Below, in pieces: positions 37,792-47,793 of a DNA stretch of 64,000 nucleotides. Within the stretch, counting starts at the first letter, position 1; every line of letters starts with the position of its first letter. This DNA is from an uncultured Opitutales bacterium. Its GTDB lineage: Bacteria; Verrucomicrobiota; Verrucomicrobiia; Opitutales; Intestinicryptomonadaceae. The notes under the pieces are model-generated. The model was not told where the DNA came from and ran no database searches. It saw nothing but the letters and a program-made list of their open reading frames with translations. The stretch spans positions 1 through 64,000 of the forward strand of contig CALXNZ010000013.1 in assembly GCA_944389885.1 (NCBI GenBank), read 5' to 3'. The position numbers and the translations under genes are program-made.

Positions 37792-39099
37792 TTATTCGGC
37801 CGTCTGCTTTTTATCGCTTGCGCCATCAGGGGCGCAAAAATATTTCTTTGTTAGAATAGCGAGCGCGCAGGCGGCGAATATCCATATTAGAGGCATCAAC
37901 GGATAATGGTATCTATCCGTGACCATAAACGGTATAGTTATAGCCGCAGCCATAAAGGGAACAAACAATAGAATATTTTCACGGCTGAAGCACTTTGCGC
38001 GAGCTTTCCAAACGTATATCGCAAACAACAATAGCGACGCATAAAAAACTATGCTCTTAAACCATAACCCTATACAATATTTTACTATATAATCCTTTGA
38101 TTTGTTCCCGTCTCTTATTGCCGAGAGCCCTTTAATTCCCTCATAGCGCTCCGACCAAGTGTCAAAACCAAATAGAACAGCCGACTTTAACGGAATTTGA
38201 GAAATATAGCGCACAGGATTTTCGATAATCCACTCTTTGGCGATGTTGCGCAACACGGAATCCCGCTGTTTGAAATTTAGAGATTTCCAATCCGCGGGCA
38301 TTCTCTGAATATAAAACGGATCTTTATCAAAGAGAAAGGACACAAGACCATTCGCTTTAAAATTCGCGCTCCCGGCAAGGTTTACGCCAGAAGTCGTAGA
38401 TTGAAAGCTAAAAACTCCGCAATTCAACTTAGTCAGGAATCCTATAGCCAATATGGATGCCAATGTACACGCAGACAAAAATAAAATTTTTCTCCATACG
38501 GCGACCCTCTCCGCCAATATAAAGAGCACGCAACCTGCAAAATACGCAATGGCCAAAGGCCTTATCCAATTTGCGGCGGAGAGAAATATTCCGGAAAACA
38601 AAAGCCAACGCCAATCCTTGCATGCCACACATATCGTAAGAGCCGTAAAAGCAAAAAGCACGAATGGCAGATCGGAAAAATATCCTATGGGCAAAAACCA
38701 ATTAGAGTAAGTCAGGCAATACAGTAATACCGCGAATGCCGCCACTCTTGCCGAAAATAATTTTTTAGCTACAATATAAATCTCTAAAAGCAAAATTGCA
38801 GACAATACGACATTCAGATAAGAAAATCCCGAAAAAGTCCCAAATATTTTATGGAACAGTATGAGCATATTAACATATCCAGGGGCAAAGCTGTAATTGT
38901 TGAGGACATTAATCTCGGAAGGATACCAAGACGAATTTTCAACATTTTCAGATGCAAATTTCAAATATGTAAGCTGATCCTGATTGCGCGTAAATTCTCC
39001 AGCGTTTTGTATGAGAAAAATTTGAAGAAGCAATAATGAGACGACGAAAATAACGGCCGCCTTATTTAATAATCTATCCGACAAACAAAACTTTCCCAT
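37792..39099 (-). CDS. GT39/ArnT-like multi-pass glycosyltransferase
   Basis: A 435-residue membrane protein with about ten hydrophobic segments. An acidic first loop (TRNQDQLTYLKFASEN) follows the first helix, as in GT39/GT83 family enzymes that use polyprenyl-phosphate sugars. Further marks are LFSARVAAFAVLLYCLTYSN and GYFSDLPFVLFAFTALTI, and a large loop after helix eight (DKDPFYIQRMPADWKSL). The acceptor (protein, lipid A or a surface glycan) cannot be told. It may decorate envelope molecules such as the PEP-CTERM or lipoproteins, but no link is visible. Confidence 0.8.
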   Translation of the reverse strand: MGKFCLSDRLLNKAAVIFVVSLLLLQIFLIQNAGEFTRNQDQLTYLKFASENVENSSWYPSEINVLNNYSFAPGYVNMLILFHKIFGTFSGFSYLNVVLSAILLLEIYIVAKKLFSARVAAFAVLLYCLTYSNWFLPIGYFSDLPFVLFAFTALTICVACKDWRWLLFSGIFLSAANWIRPLAIAYFAGCVLFILAERVAVWRKILFLSACTLASILAIGFLTKLNCGVFSFQSTTSGVNLAGSANFKANGLVSFLFDKDPFYIQRMPADWKSLNFKQRDSVLRNIAKEWIIENPVRYISQIPLKSAVLFGFDTWSERYEGIKGLSAIRDGNKSKDYIVKYCIGLWFKSIVFYASLLLFAIYVWKARAKCFSRENILLFVPFMAAAITIPFMVTDRYHYPLMPLIWIFAACALAILTKKYFCAPDGASDKKQTAE

Positions 39100-39273
39100 A
39101 CCGCAAATTCCCGATTAAAAAATAGAGAGGACATAATGCCCACAGAAGCCGCATAATGTCATTGCGATTCTAAGATTTTACAAATTATGCCCGCATTAAA
39201 ATATATTGAACCGAATAACACATAAGCGGGATTTCATGTCAAATTAAATCCGCATATTGGTTGATATAAAAAA

Positions 39274-39292
39274 GGCGCGTCAATGACGCGCC
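39274..39292 (-). terminator. Intrinsic terminator of the RRM gene
   Basis: GGCGCGTCA and TGACGCGCC form a nine-pair stem with a one-base loop; on the minus strand TTTTTT follows, 16 bases after the RRM stop. The rest of 39100-39273 has no gene. Confidence 0.8.
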
Positions 39293-39307
39293 AAGCCAAA
39301 ATAAATT

Positions 39308-39793
39308 TTATTCCGAATCGGAATCGTCCTCAAAGTTCTCGTTTCGATTTCTGCGGAACGGCGGCTTTCTATGGCGAAATTCATTGCCGTCGTCGCGAAA
39401 ATTATCGCGCTTAAAATTTCTTTCGCGAAAACCTCCCTGTCTGCCTCCGCAGCCATAACCGCCGCCGCCTTGTCTGCCGAACCCGCCTTCTCTTGGGCCG
39501 TTATTGCGGCTAAATCCGCCCCCGAAGCCCGAAAAGCGCCTCTGCCCCTCTTCACGCGGACGGCTTTTATCCACTTTCATTGGCCGCCCGCCCAAATCGG
39601 CACCGTTTAGAGCCGCAATGGCCGCGCTTGCCTGCGCTTCGTCTTCCATGGTGACGAACGCCATTCCCCTAAACCTTCCGGAGAATTTGTCCATTAGCAT
39701 TTTAACACTTTTGACATCTCCGTGAGCTGCAAAGGCGTCGCGGATTTCCTGCTCAGTTATTTCGAACGGCAGATTGCCTACGAATATTTCCAT
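39308..39793 (-). CDS. RNA-binding protein with one RRM and a Gly/Arg-rich tail
   Basis: A 161-residue protein. The ATG at 39793 begins right at the RRM, whereas an in-frame upstream ATG at 39832 would add a short extra peptide. RNP2 is MEIFVGNLPF and RNP1 is RFRGMAFVTM. The tail is a low-complexity RGG/FGG segment (GFGGGFSRNNG, GGGGYGCGGRQGG) and an acidic end (ENFEDDSDSE). Such bacterial RRM proteins resemble plant and cyanobacterial glycine-rich RNA-binding proteins and are often cold-induced. Its role here is unknown. Downstream is a strong terminator. Confidence 0.92.
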   Translation of the reverse strand: MEIFVGNLPFEITEQEIRDAFAAHGDVKSVKMLMDKFSGRFRGMAFVTMEDEAQASAAIAALNGADLGGRPMKVDKSRPREEGQRRFSGFGGGFSRNNGPREGGFGRQGGGGYGCGGRQGGFRERNFKRDNFRDDGNEFRHRKPPFRRNRNENFEDDSDSE

Positions 39794-40013
39794 TATTTTT
39801 CCTGTCTCTGGGAAGGTAAAAAGCAAATCCACCCGATTTCTTTTTAACTACTCCCCTAATTAACACTTACAAGACTTTGTCATATTTACAAATTGTCAAC
39901 ATTATTGGCAATAGTTTTTCATCGAAAGACTCCGCCGCGCGGGTATTTAATACGATTTTTTATAATATCAAAGCTCCCAAAAATCTGTTTAACATAGCAG
40001 CGGGATAAAAAAA

Positions 40014-40038
40014 TCGGCCCCCACAAAGTGGAGGCCGA
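40014..40038 (-). terminator. Intrinsic terminator of rpmB
   Basis: On the minus strand TCGGCCTCCAC pairs with GTGGGGGCCGA around a three-base loop and is followed by seven T. It lies 24 bases after the rpmB stop. Confidence 0.85.
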
Positions 40039-40061
40039 AAAAGCATTGAGGTGAAAGTCTC

Positions 40062-40292
40062 TTAAGCCTTCTCGACCAAACCGGCCTTGATAGCTTTGAC
40101 GGAGACCCAAGCACGCTTCACTGCACCGTTTGCCGTGCGCACTCTTATGCGCTGTACATTTGGCTTAAATGTGCGCTTTGTCTGCTTTACGAGCTGCAGG
40201 CCTATGCCTCCGCTTTTCTTGCTTTGACCTTTGTGTATTATTTTGCGACCTTTAACAGGGCGCTTTCCGGTAATTGAACATATCCTTGCCAT
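40062..40292 (-). CDS. rpmB: 50S ribosomal protein L28
   Basis: A 76-residue basic protein. It opens ARICSITGKRPVKGRKIIH, continues KRTFKPNVQRIRV and ends VKAIKAGLVEKA, the usual L28 pattern. It lacks zinc cysteines apart from a single Cys, as in cysteine-free L28 paralogs. AGAGG precedes the start, and a 56-residue basic ORF sits 23 bases upstream in the same direction. Confidence 0.95.
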   Translation of the reverse strand: MARICSITGKRPVKGRKIIHKGQSKKSGGIGLQLVKQTKRTFKPNVQRIRVRTANGAVKRAWVSVKAIKAGLVEKA

Positions 40293-40315
40293 ATTGGATC
40301 AGCCTCTTTCTATAA

Positions 40316-40486
40316 TTACTTGGTGGACGCGGCGGGCATCCTTACTGCGGCTTTTGCCGCGCTTTCACGAATTTTGCGCCTGCGAAATGCAAGGACTCTC
40401 TGCCTATTTGCGTTGGGCTTGGATTTTGGGCCCTTCTTTGCCGGCTTGCGTTTCGCACACGACGACCATTGTATCAATCCGCTCAT
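40316..40486 (-). CDS. Small very basic protein upstream of rpmB
   Basis: A 56-residue ORF, too short for a 60-codon cut-off. It begins MSGLIQWSSCAKRKPAKK, continues GPKSKPNANRQRVLAFRRRK and ends in an Ala-rich tail. About 30% of residues are Lys or Arg. A GAAGGG lies about nine bases before the ATG, and rpmB starts 23 bases after its stop, so the two probably share a message. Size, charge and position suggest a ribosome- or nucleic-acid-associated protein, but it does not match L33, L34, L36, S21 or THX as I know them. It could be a lineage-specific protein or a chance ORF; I favour a real gene. Confidence 0.5.
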   Translation of the reverse strand: MSGLIQWSSCAKRKPAKKGPKSKPNANRQRVLAFRRRKIRESAAKAAVRMPAASTK

Positions 40487-40698
40487 CTTGTCTTACCCTT
40501 CAATTGCTATTTTGTGAAAATTTAAAGGGAGCAAGGTAAGTATTTTTTTAAGGCTTGCCAGCTTTTTTTTTAAAAAAATCAAAAATTTTTCTTTTGCCAT
40601 TGTGATGAAACTTTTTGAACATTTTGCGGTTATATGAGTATGAAAGTCTTTCAAAAGGTATTTTGGAGAAGAACGGGTGCCAATAAAAAGACGCAAAA

Positions 40699-41310
40699 AT
40701 GAACACATCAGCAGCAAGACAAGTCGCCGACGTGAGCAATTCTGAAGAATCCATTTCAAACCCCGATATGGACGCCGCCCTCATGCCACAAATAGCGGAG
40801 GGGTCGGATGCGGCTATGCGCATGATAATAGAGCATTGGAAACAGCCCATAGTAAATTACTTTTACCGTTCCGTGAACAATCTGCACACCGCGGAAGATC
40901 TTGCCCAACAAACTTTTATAAACATATATCGCGCGGCGCCATCATACAGTCCAAAAGCTAAATTTTCCACGTACATATTCCACATAGCCCGCCATGTGTT
41001 GATAAATGAATACCGCAAGGTTTCGCGGCGTCCGGCCGACGCCACAGACCCCGATGAAATCATATACGCCGTCGACGGCAGATCCGAACTGAACTTGTCC
41101 GAATTAGAGGAAATTTTCGCCAAAACACTTGAAACTTTACCCGAAAACCAGCGTACGGCCATATTGCTACTTAAACAACAAGAGCTTTCATATGAAGAAA
41201 TAGCCGATGCGATGAAAGCGAGCGTTGGAGCCGTAAAGACATGGATTCACAGGGCCAGACAAACACTGCGCGACGCCCTCACAGTCACGAGAGGCAACGC
41301 AAGCAAATAA
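40699..41310 (+). CDS. ECF-type RNA polymerase sigma factor, second
   Basis: A 203-residue ECF sigma. Region 2 is visible as FYRSVNNLHTAEDLAQQTF followed by STYIFHIARHVLINEYRKV, and region 4 as LPENQRTAILLLKQQELSY, then EEIADAMKASVGAVKTWIHR and ARQTLRD. The N-terminal ~30 residues before region 2 are polar and variable. The gene is divergent from the rpmB unit; the intervening 212 bp must hold promoters for both. The next gene, 19 bases on, encodes a membrane protein of the size expected for its anti-sigma partner. Confidence 0.92.
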   Translation: MNTSAARQVADVSNSEESISNPDMDAALMPQIAEGSDAAMRMIIEHWKQPIVNYFYRSVNNLHTAEDLAQQTFINIYRAAPSYSPKAKFSTYIFHIARHVLINEYRKVSRRPADATDPDEIIYAVDGRSELNLSELEEIFAKTLETLPENQRTAILLLKQQELSYEEIADAMKASVGAVKTWIHRARQTLRDALTVTRGNASK

Positions 41311-41329
41311 CACGTTGAAAATTAAGGAT

Positions 41330-41752
41330 ATGAACATAGAGGAATTCATAGAATCAGAACTTAAAAAGCCTGCTGGAGAAATCTCGAAAGATTTTTCCGA
41401 CTCCGTGTTGTCGCAAATATCCGCCATAAAAAAACGCGATGCGGATATGGACGCCCTTTTCGCCATGAAACAATTTCCGCTTCCCGGTTTTTGCGACCGC
41501 GTAATGGAGGCAATATCGAATTTGAGTTCATTTAAGATTTTTTATACGCGAGCTGTAAAGTTTTGCGAAGCTTTGGCGGCCGCGGCCGGATTGGCTGCAA
41601 CAATGTTTGTATACTACGATATAGGCAAAGCAAATTCCGAAGCCGTTCTAACAGAAAGCGACTATGCTCAAATATCGGAAATAACCGACGAGATAAACTC
41701 GACTTATGTCCTCTTGGCGCAAGAATCCGTGCTGGACATATTGAATATGTAA
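41330..41752 (+). CDS. One-pass membrane protein, putative anti-sigma partner
   Basis: A 140-residue protein from the ATG at 41330; a TTG at 41315 in the same frame is an alternative. The N-terminal half is soluble and helical (NIEEFIESELKKPAG, FSDSVLSQISAIKKRDADM), then one membrane helix (EALAAAAGLAATMFVYYDI) and a short acidic outer tail. The layout suits an ECF anti-sigma, but no zinc motif is present and sequence does not prove it. 262 bases without a gene separate it from the giant prepilin-like gene; no strong terminator is visible there. Confidence 0.6.
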   Translation: MNIEEFIESELKKPAGEISKDFSDSVLSQISAIKKRDADMDALFAMKQFPLPGFCDRVMEAISNLSSFKIFYTRAVKFCEALAAAAGLAATMFVYYDIGKANSEAVLTESDYAQISEITDEINSTYVLLAQESVLDILNM

Positions 41753-42014
41753 AAGGTTGCGATTGAATAGCGTATAAAATTCCTGAAAACGTCCATTCAA
41801 ACGCCGATTTTCCGTAAATATCGCATGCAAAAATCCGATATATAAATAGGAACGCCCGGAGCGGATAAATACGCCTGCAAGGGGGCGAAATAAGAAGAAA
41901 AAAAACCGTTCCGCGGCACTGCAAAAAATGCTTGCGTTCGCGCCCCTTTTTGAAGATTATTCATAAAGCAAAAAGAGCTTTTATTTTACCCCTAATTATA
42001 TCCATAAATTTTAA

Positions 42015-45000
42015 ATGCTAATCAATATGGACAATACACAAAAAATAACATCCGCCCCTAAACAAAAAAAGGCGTTCGCGCTCGTTTTGGCGCTGGCGCT
42101 TATGGGGTTTATGATGCTGTTGGTGGTTACGCTGGCCACAATGGTCCAAATGCAGTTGAGACTTAGCAGGCAGTCGCTCACCACTCAAAAAGCAAGACAA
42201 GCGGCAAAGTTTGCGGCTTATCAGGCCATGTCTCAAATACAAGTGACACTGGGGCCTGACCAGAGAATCACGGCAAACGCCAAAATGTTTGACGAAAATC
42301 TCGCCGACGGAATTTCACAAATAGACAGAATAGCCGACGGCAAATACGACTGGTGGCAGTCCCCGCTCGATATTCAGCGCACCGATGTGGAAACTCTCGA
42401 CGGAGCAATAGGCCAGAATAGATACTGGGTCGGAGTGTGGGATTCCCGCAACGGCTACACTCCTGACAAGATTCTTAGAAGCCAATCGCGCTCGGACTAT
42501 GCTGAAAAGACAATGGACCGCGCCCTGACATGGCTCGTTTCCGGAAACGGAGTAAACAGTGTCCTCGACGAAAAAGGCACAAAGACAATATACAAGCCGT
42601 ATTCAAACCTCGAATCAGGTAAATACGTCCGCGCAGTAAGCAGCGGTTCTTTTTCCGATAGCACGGGACAACACCAGGCCGAAACCGACGTATTGGCCCC
42701 GTTGGTAACACTTGCGAAAGACCCAAATCCCGTATCAGGACAAGTTGACGGAGATGTGCGTGAAACAAGGATAGCATGGTGGGTTGCTGACGAGGGACAA
42801 AAAGCATCCCTAAATGCTGTTGCCTCACGCGAAGACTTTAAGAATGCGGAAAGGATAGATGACTACCGCGTCCAAAGCCTGCCCTTCTACTCGGGAATAC
42901 ACGGGCTTACCGTTCCAAATATGGGAGGGCAAGCAGGAGTAAAGGCTTTTGATTTTGCTTTCGACGATTCTGACGACGACCAGAGCTCAATAGGCAAGAT
43001 AAGATCACTCGACGATATAGGGCAACTCGATATTTATAAGTCGGCAGAGCTTCCCGATGTGACAAGCCTTTCAAAAATCTTTTTCCACTCTGTGACCTTT
43101 AACACGCGCGGAGTTATATGCAATGTGCGCGAAGGAGGATTAAAGAAAGACTTGACCATAGGGCTTACAAGAAACGACCTTAAAAATTCCGAAGACGACG
43201 ATATTCCAAATACGGATAAGGATAACACATCATATCCCAGTTACTATGAGCAACCTTACGGTGTGGCTGGATTTGAATATAAAAGCACTGCTTACCCGTT
43301 AATCGACGACTCTTACTTTTACAAGTCGCGCCGCCTTAATGTAAAAGGCAAACAGAACAGAGAGCTCAAAGGCAAAGGTCATATATTCGGGCCGCAAATG
43401 TTCGGGCATGAGGACATGAATACAGCGGGAGTTCGCGGATATGACAATGCTTCCGCAATATCGGTAGTGGGAAAACTGTTCTCCGACGTGTATATATGGA
43501 AAGATCCGGGCGGTCCGCTATGGGATCAACTCCGCTCCTACTACAATATGCGCGTGGACAACTCTCCGACGATGGCCACATTGAGTCCCCGCATGCAAAC
43601 GGACGACCGCGCAGGCTTTAAGCCTGTCGTAAAACGCTTTCAAATATTCCATGTGCCTACGTTTGTGAAGTACAATATATCCCAATATATGGCAAGAGAC
43701 AAAAACAATGCCACTTACGACCCGTACGGGATATCGCCAAACGCATGGGGATTGCGCCTTCACATGATACCGTTGCTGGTACTGTGGAATCCGTATGACA
43801 CTAAGATAAAAGGCGACACATATTATGCGATAAGAGTGGCTTCGAGACAGCAGCACCCTCTGGGTACATTCAGGTTTGCCATCGGATATGACAGCAATGG
43901 TTATTTCCAATGTTTGCGCGATTTGCGTACGGAATTCCAGCCTTCATTGGACTTCATTCCCGCTTCCAACGGCTCGACGCGCAATATGAATTACATAGGG
44001 GGCAGCGGAAACGTATATAAGCTTTATAAAGGTATGTTCTTTCCCCTCAGGACTCAGGGAAGCTGGGAAGGAAAGCTGGACTACAACTACTCCGGAAACT
44101 GGCAATATAGCATAACAAAGAATGTTGCCCCCCGCGACTATACGATGTCGCAAAAGACTTACTTTTACCAGACAATGGCGCTTCCGCTCGGATACGGTAA
44201 ATTTGCGAATCCGTCATACAACTGGAATTCGTCGCAATCGTGGTGGATAGACCTTGTAAAAGAACAGGAAAGCAACTTATACCCGAAGCCAAAGGTTGCC
44301 TATAATATAGCTGGCGGAGAAAGCAAAGCCGACTGGGCTGCAAGAGTTGCGGTGATTCCGCTGTATTTGAACAATTTGATAGGTTCGGTTGTCCATGGCT
44401 CGCCCAAGAATGCGGACTCTACAAACAAGTTGTTCAGAATGCAGAAGGAAATAGACTGCGTAAACACTAACGAGCCTGGAAAAGCCGCAAATACTCTTTC
44501 AGATGGCGGAGACGATTCGTCGGTGGGAACTTTAATATTTTTGGCTTACGACCGCAATGGCATAGAACCCGGAGAGGCAAAGATATTCGCCATGGAAAAC
44601 ATAGTGAACTATGTCGGAGACGGCAAGAGCGGTTCTACAAGCGGCGGAGAAGTTGGTCCCAACGGAAACCTTGAAGGTACCGGAAACGAAAGCTCTCCGG
44701 AAGCCACGCCTTATTATAAGTGCGGAGCTTTAATGAAAGGCATAACCGAAGGCGGCCAATTTGGAGGATGCTTCTATATAGACGTACCGCATGGCGAGGC
44801 AGAACACTCTGGTAAGTATATATGGTACGCGCCTTGGGACGTACAAAACGTGAGGAACGGCATGGCCAATAATATCATATTCGACCTGAATTTGATTCAG
44901 AAATACAGAGACTATATGATAGACTCCCAAGGCAATAGACCTCCTACAAATATTGGAGACTATCTCATAGATATGGACGATATGGCAGGATTCCAAGCCT

Positions 45001-47789
45001 GCCGTACAGAAGTTGTCCACTATCCGTTATTCTGTAAGCCAAATACTACTCCTATTGGATATGGCGCATATAGCATGTGTCCAGACTATAGAGGATCGCG
45101 TTGGAATAATAAGATGGAGGGAATGCCAGACTATTTCCATCAACATAGACATACCGAATACTACTGCTGGTTGGATATGCAAATATGGATATGGTTCAAG
45201 GAGGGACTAAGGTTGGGTAAAATATCCCAATATTCGTCTTCCAAGTCGAGGTATCCTGAACAAACACCAACAATGGCTTATATACAGGGATACAGAATAT
45301 TTTTGGGAGACTCGCAACACAGTTTCCCTGAGCCGTCAATAGTAAGCACAAAAATGGCTGAGAGCGGAAGATTTAATACTCCCAGAAACTTTCACCAAAT
45401 AGGTTCTACCGGATTCATGATGAATAGAGCTTCGCTCAGGGCCTATAACACGTATGACATCGCCGACAGCGAGACTTATACGTCCGCTCCGGTTGGTTCG
45501 CCTCAGCAAGAAGAGATAGTTCCCGGCAACGAATTTGACGAAGAGACCGGGTATGGGGCAAATGGAGCTACCCTTGCACCTGAATCGCTAGTAAGATTCT
45601 ATATAAACTGGTTGCCATGGAATCCGCGCCGCCACTCTGCAAATTCTTGGAGAATGTACACTGGAAGAATTCTGAATGACGAGATAGGAGACCTTGCGCC
45701 AAAAGCTCGCAAATCAGTGCTCACAACTATAGAATACGGCAACTTCAAATATCAAAGCAATCTGCACAATGCTTTGCTAAGCAATAAGGACACTGTCCCC
45801 TACGGATATGTATTTGCTTTGCCATATGCGGAAAACGAAGTTGGTTCTCAACCCTTCTTTAACAGAAGATTCCTCGTCAACGCGCCACTCCAATGCACTG
45901 CGTTTGGATATGACTACTGCGGACAGGAAAATACCAATCTCCCGTCGAGCAGGCCAAGATTCTTGAATGAATTCGGGCTTCTGCAAAAAGCGGTACAAGC
46001 TATAAGCCAAATTTACAGTGCAAATGACAACAACAGCGGCGACGGTATGAGCAATATCGGATATGATATTCCTATGAAAGGAGATACGGTTCGCGTCGGA
46101 TTGCGTCCGAACATAGGAACTTCATGTGCGCCGCTGCACCATATGCTTCGCAAATACGAGGTAGTTTCCAATCCGGCGAATCTGGCATCTGTAAACCTCA
46201 CCTTCGGGGTTGGACATTCGATTCCGGCAATACACGGTGCCGATGTACAACAAACATCAGATACACACTCGTTCTGGTCTTCATACGGAATGGGAGTATT
46301 GGAATCCCTCCAAACGACATTCGCTATAGGGAACTCCTTATGCCCTTCAAGAATATCTCCTTATAGGAGCTATCAGGTAGCTTGGCATGACGGATCCTCG
46401 CGTGTGTATTATATTGGGAGCGCCTCCGGCGTTTATGAATCTGGCAGCTATAATGGCAGGCGCGACGCTTCTCCCGACTACCCGGAGGATAGAAATGTGA
46501 TTTACGATATGTCCTGGCATCTAAACAACGTGCTCTGGGACGAATACTTCTTCTCCACGCTGCCTTATCGCGAAGACGAAAGCGGAGCAATCACAGGAGA
46601 CATCATATACCCGCAAAATCCGCGCATATGCTACTATGTCAATCCGCGCGATTTCAACGATGAAGTGTATTTCCGTTCGGGAACTTTGACCAGGCAAACT
46701 GAGGATCATTTTACCCAGAATGCCGCAAAATTCTGGATAAATGGGCCGTTTAACGTCAATTCAACAGACATAGACGCATGGAAGGCAGTATTGTGCACCT
46801 ACTATGGAATAGAAGTTGCCGGATACGAAGGAACAAGCACAAAGCTCTCTGAAAGCGCTGCCTTCCACAGATGGGCCGCCCCATACATAGGCAAGAGCTT
46901 CACGGCTGGAGATTCCGTTGACGATGAAGACACAATCATGCAAGGCTTTAGATCTCTTGATGATACTGAAATTGAAGAATTGGCGGCGGCTATTGTGGAG
47001 CACATAAAAGATAGAGGCCCTTTCTATTCGATGTCGCACTTTGTGAACAGAGTCGTTTCCAACTACTCTGCCGAAGAGCGTTATATGGACCAGTTTACCG
47101 AAGAACAAAGGCTCTCGATGGTGCCCTGCTCCGAACAGTATGACGACAGAAAATATCTTACAAACGAATACGCCGGCAATGCGCCGTCGGCCAAATTAGA
47201 CTTCAAGTACAACCATATGCAAAAAGGTGTCTTGCAGGCGGCGATAGACGGAACATCCATAAACGAAGCCTTCCATCGCGATGACGATTTGATAATATCG
47301 TCCGACAACGATAGGAATATGTCGGAAGCATTAAAGAACGACAACGATTACAGTATATTCCGCAAGCCTGAGGAGGTTTGGGAAAATTGGCGCGGAGCTA
47401 TAGGGCCTCAGGCCACCGGAGTGACCTCATACCTCATGCAACAAGATATACTGGCCCGTATAGGATCGTTTTTAACAGTGCGCTCCGATACATTTAAGAT
47501 TAGGGCCTATGGAGAGGTTCGCAATCCTATTTCCGGCATAGTGGAAAGCAAGGCTTGGTGCGAAATGGTCGTACAGAGAGTTCCGGACTACATAGACGAT
47601 ATAAGCACAAACCAAGAAGCTTGGCGAGTAAGCAATAGGGAAATAGAAATGGGTTGCAACGATTCCAACAAGAACTACAACGGAGACGATCTTGATGAAT
47701 ATCTGGACGAGCTCAGCGATATAAACAAAGCGCTCGGCAGAAGATTCAAGGTGGTATCCTTCAGATGGCTCAACGAAAAAGAAATATAA
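42015..47789 (+). CDS. Giant prepilin-like secreted protein (Verru_Chthon cassette protein A-like)
   Basis: A 1,924-residue protein. A positively charged leader (PKQKK) precedes one hydrophobic helix (AFALVLALALMGFMMLLVV) like that of type IV pilin and GspK/PilX-type proteins, followed by QLRLSRQSLTTQKARQAA and a very long, mostly beta, Tyr/Trp-rich ectodomain. This layout matches the large prepilin-like proteins annotated in Verrucomicrobia as Verru_Chthon cassette protein A; the other cassette members are not adjacent, which is unusual. An ATG at 42027 is also possible. It is followed by a small secreted protein gene (four-base gap) and preceded by an ECF sigma pair. It may be a surface or pilus-tip-like protein; function is unknown. 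Confidence 0.8.
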   Translation: MLINMDNTQKITSAPKQKKAFALVLALALMGFMMLLVVTLATMVQMQLRLSRQSLTTQKARQAAKFAAYQAMSQIQVTLGPDQRITANAKMFDENLADGISQIDRIADGKYDWWQSPLDIQRTDVETLDGAIGQNRYWVGVWDSRNGYTPDKILRSQSRSDYAEKTMDRALTWLVSGNGVNSVLDEKGTKTIYKPYSNLESGKYVRAVSSGSFSDSTGQHQAETDVLAPLVTLAKDPNPVSGQVDGDVRETRIAWWVADEGQKASLNAVASREDFKNAERIDDYRVQSLPFYSGIHGLTVPNMGGQAGVKAFDFAFDDSDDDQSSIGKIRSLDDIGQLDIYKSAELPDVTSLSKIFFHSVTFNTRGVICNVREGGLKKDLTIGLTRNDLKNSEDDDIPNTDKDNTSYPSYYEQPYGVAGFEYKSTAYPLIDDSYFYKSRRLNVKGKQNRELKGKGHIFGPQMFGHEDMNTAGVRGYDNASAISVVGKLFSDVYIWKDPGGPLWDQLRSYYNMRVDNSPTMATLSPRMQTDDRAGFKPVVKRFQIFHVPTFVKYNISQYMARDKNNATYDPYGISPNAWGLRLHMIPLLVLWNPYDTKIKGDTYYAIRVASRQQHPLGTFRFAIGYDSNGYFQCLRDLRTEFQPSLDFIPASNGSTRNMNYIGGSGNVYKLYKGMFFPLRTQGSWEGKLDYNYSGNWQYSITKNVAPRDYTMSQKTYFYQTMALPLGYGKFANPSYNWNSSQSWWIDLVKEQESNLYPKPKVAYNIAGGESKADWAARVAVIPLYLNNLIGSVVHGSPKNADSTNKLFRMQKEIDCVNTNEPGKAANTLSDGGDDSSVGTLIFLAYDRNGIEPGEAKIFAMENIVNYVGDGKSGSTSGGEVGPNGNLEGTGNESSPEATPYYKCGALMKGITEGGQFGGCFYIDVPHGEAEHSGKYIWYAPWDVQNVRNGMANNIIFDLNLIQKYRDYMIDSQGNRPPTNIGDYLIDMDDMAGFQACRTEVVHYPLFCKPNTTPIGYGAYSMCPDYRGSRWNNKMEGMPDYFHQHRHTEYYCWLDMQIWIWFKEGLRLGKISQYSSSKSRYPEQTPTMAYIQGYRIFLGDSQHSFPEPSIVSTKMAESGRFNTPRNFHQIGSTGFMMNRASLRAYNTYDIADSETYTSAPVGSPQQEEIVPGNEFDEETGYGANGATLAPESLVRFYINWLPWNPRRHSANSWRMYTGRILNDEIGDLAPKARKSVLTTIEYGNFKYQSNLHNALLSNKDTVPYGYVFALPYAENEVGSQPFFNRRFLVNAPLQCTAFGYDYCGQENTNLPSSRPRFLNEFGLLQKAVQAISQIYSANDNNSGDGMSNIGYDIPMKGDTVRVGLRPNIGTSCAPLHHMLRKYEVVSNPANLASVNLTFGVGHSIPAIHGADVQQTSDTHSFWSSYGMGVLESLQTTFAIGNSLCPSRISPYRSYQVAWHDGSSRVYYIGSASGVYESGSYNGRRDASPDYPEDRNVIYDMSWHLNNVLWDEYFFSTLPYREDESGAITGDIIYPQNPRICYYVNPRDFNDEVYFRSGTLTRQTEDHFTQNAAKFWINGPFNVNSTDIDAWKAVLCTYYGIEVAGYEGTSTKLSESAAFHRWAAPYIGKSFTAGDSVDDEDTIMQGFRSLDDTEIEELAAAIVEHIKDRGPFYSMSHFVNRVVSNYSAEERYMDQFTEEQRLSMVPCSEQYDDRKYLTNEYAGNAPSAKLDFKYNHMQKGVLQAAIDGTSINEAFHRDDDLIISSDNDRNMSEALKNDNDYSIFRKPEEVWENWRGAIGPQATGVTSYLMQQDILARIGSFLTVRSDTFKIRAYGEVRNPISGIVESKAWCEMVVQRVPDYIDDISTNQEAWRVSNREIEMGCNDSNKNYNGDDLDEYLDELSDINKALGRRFKVVSFRWLNEKEI

Positions 47790-47793
47790 AAAC

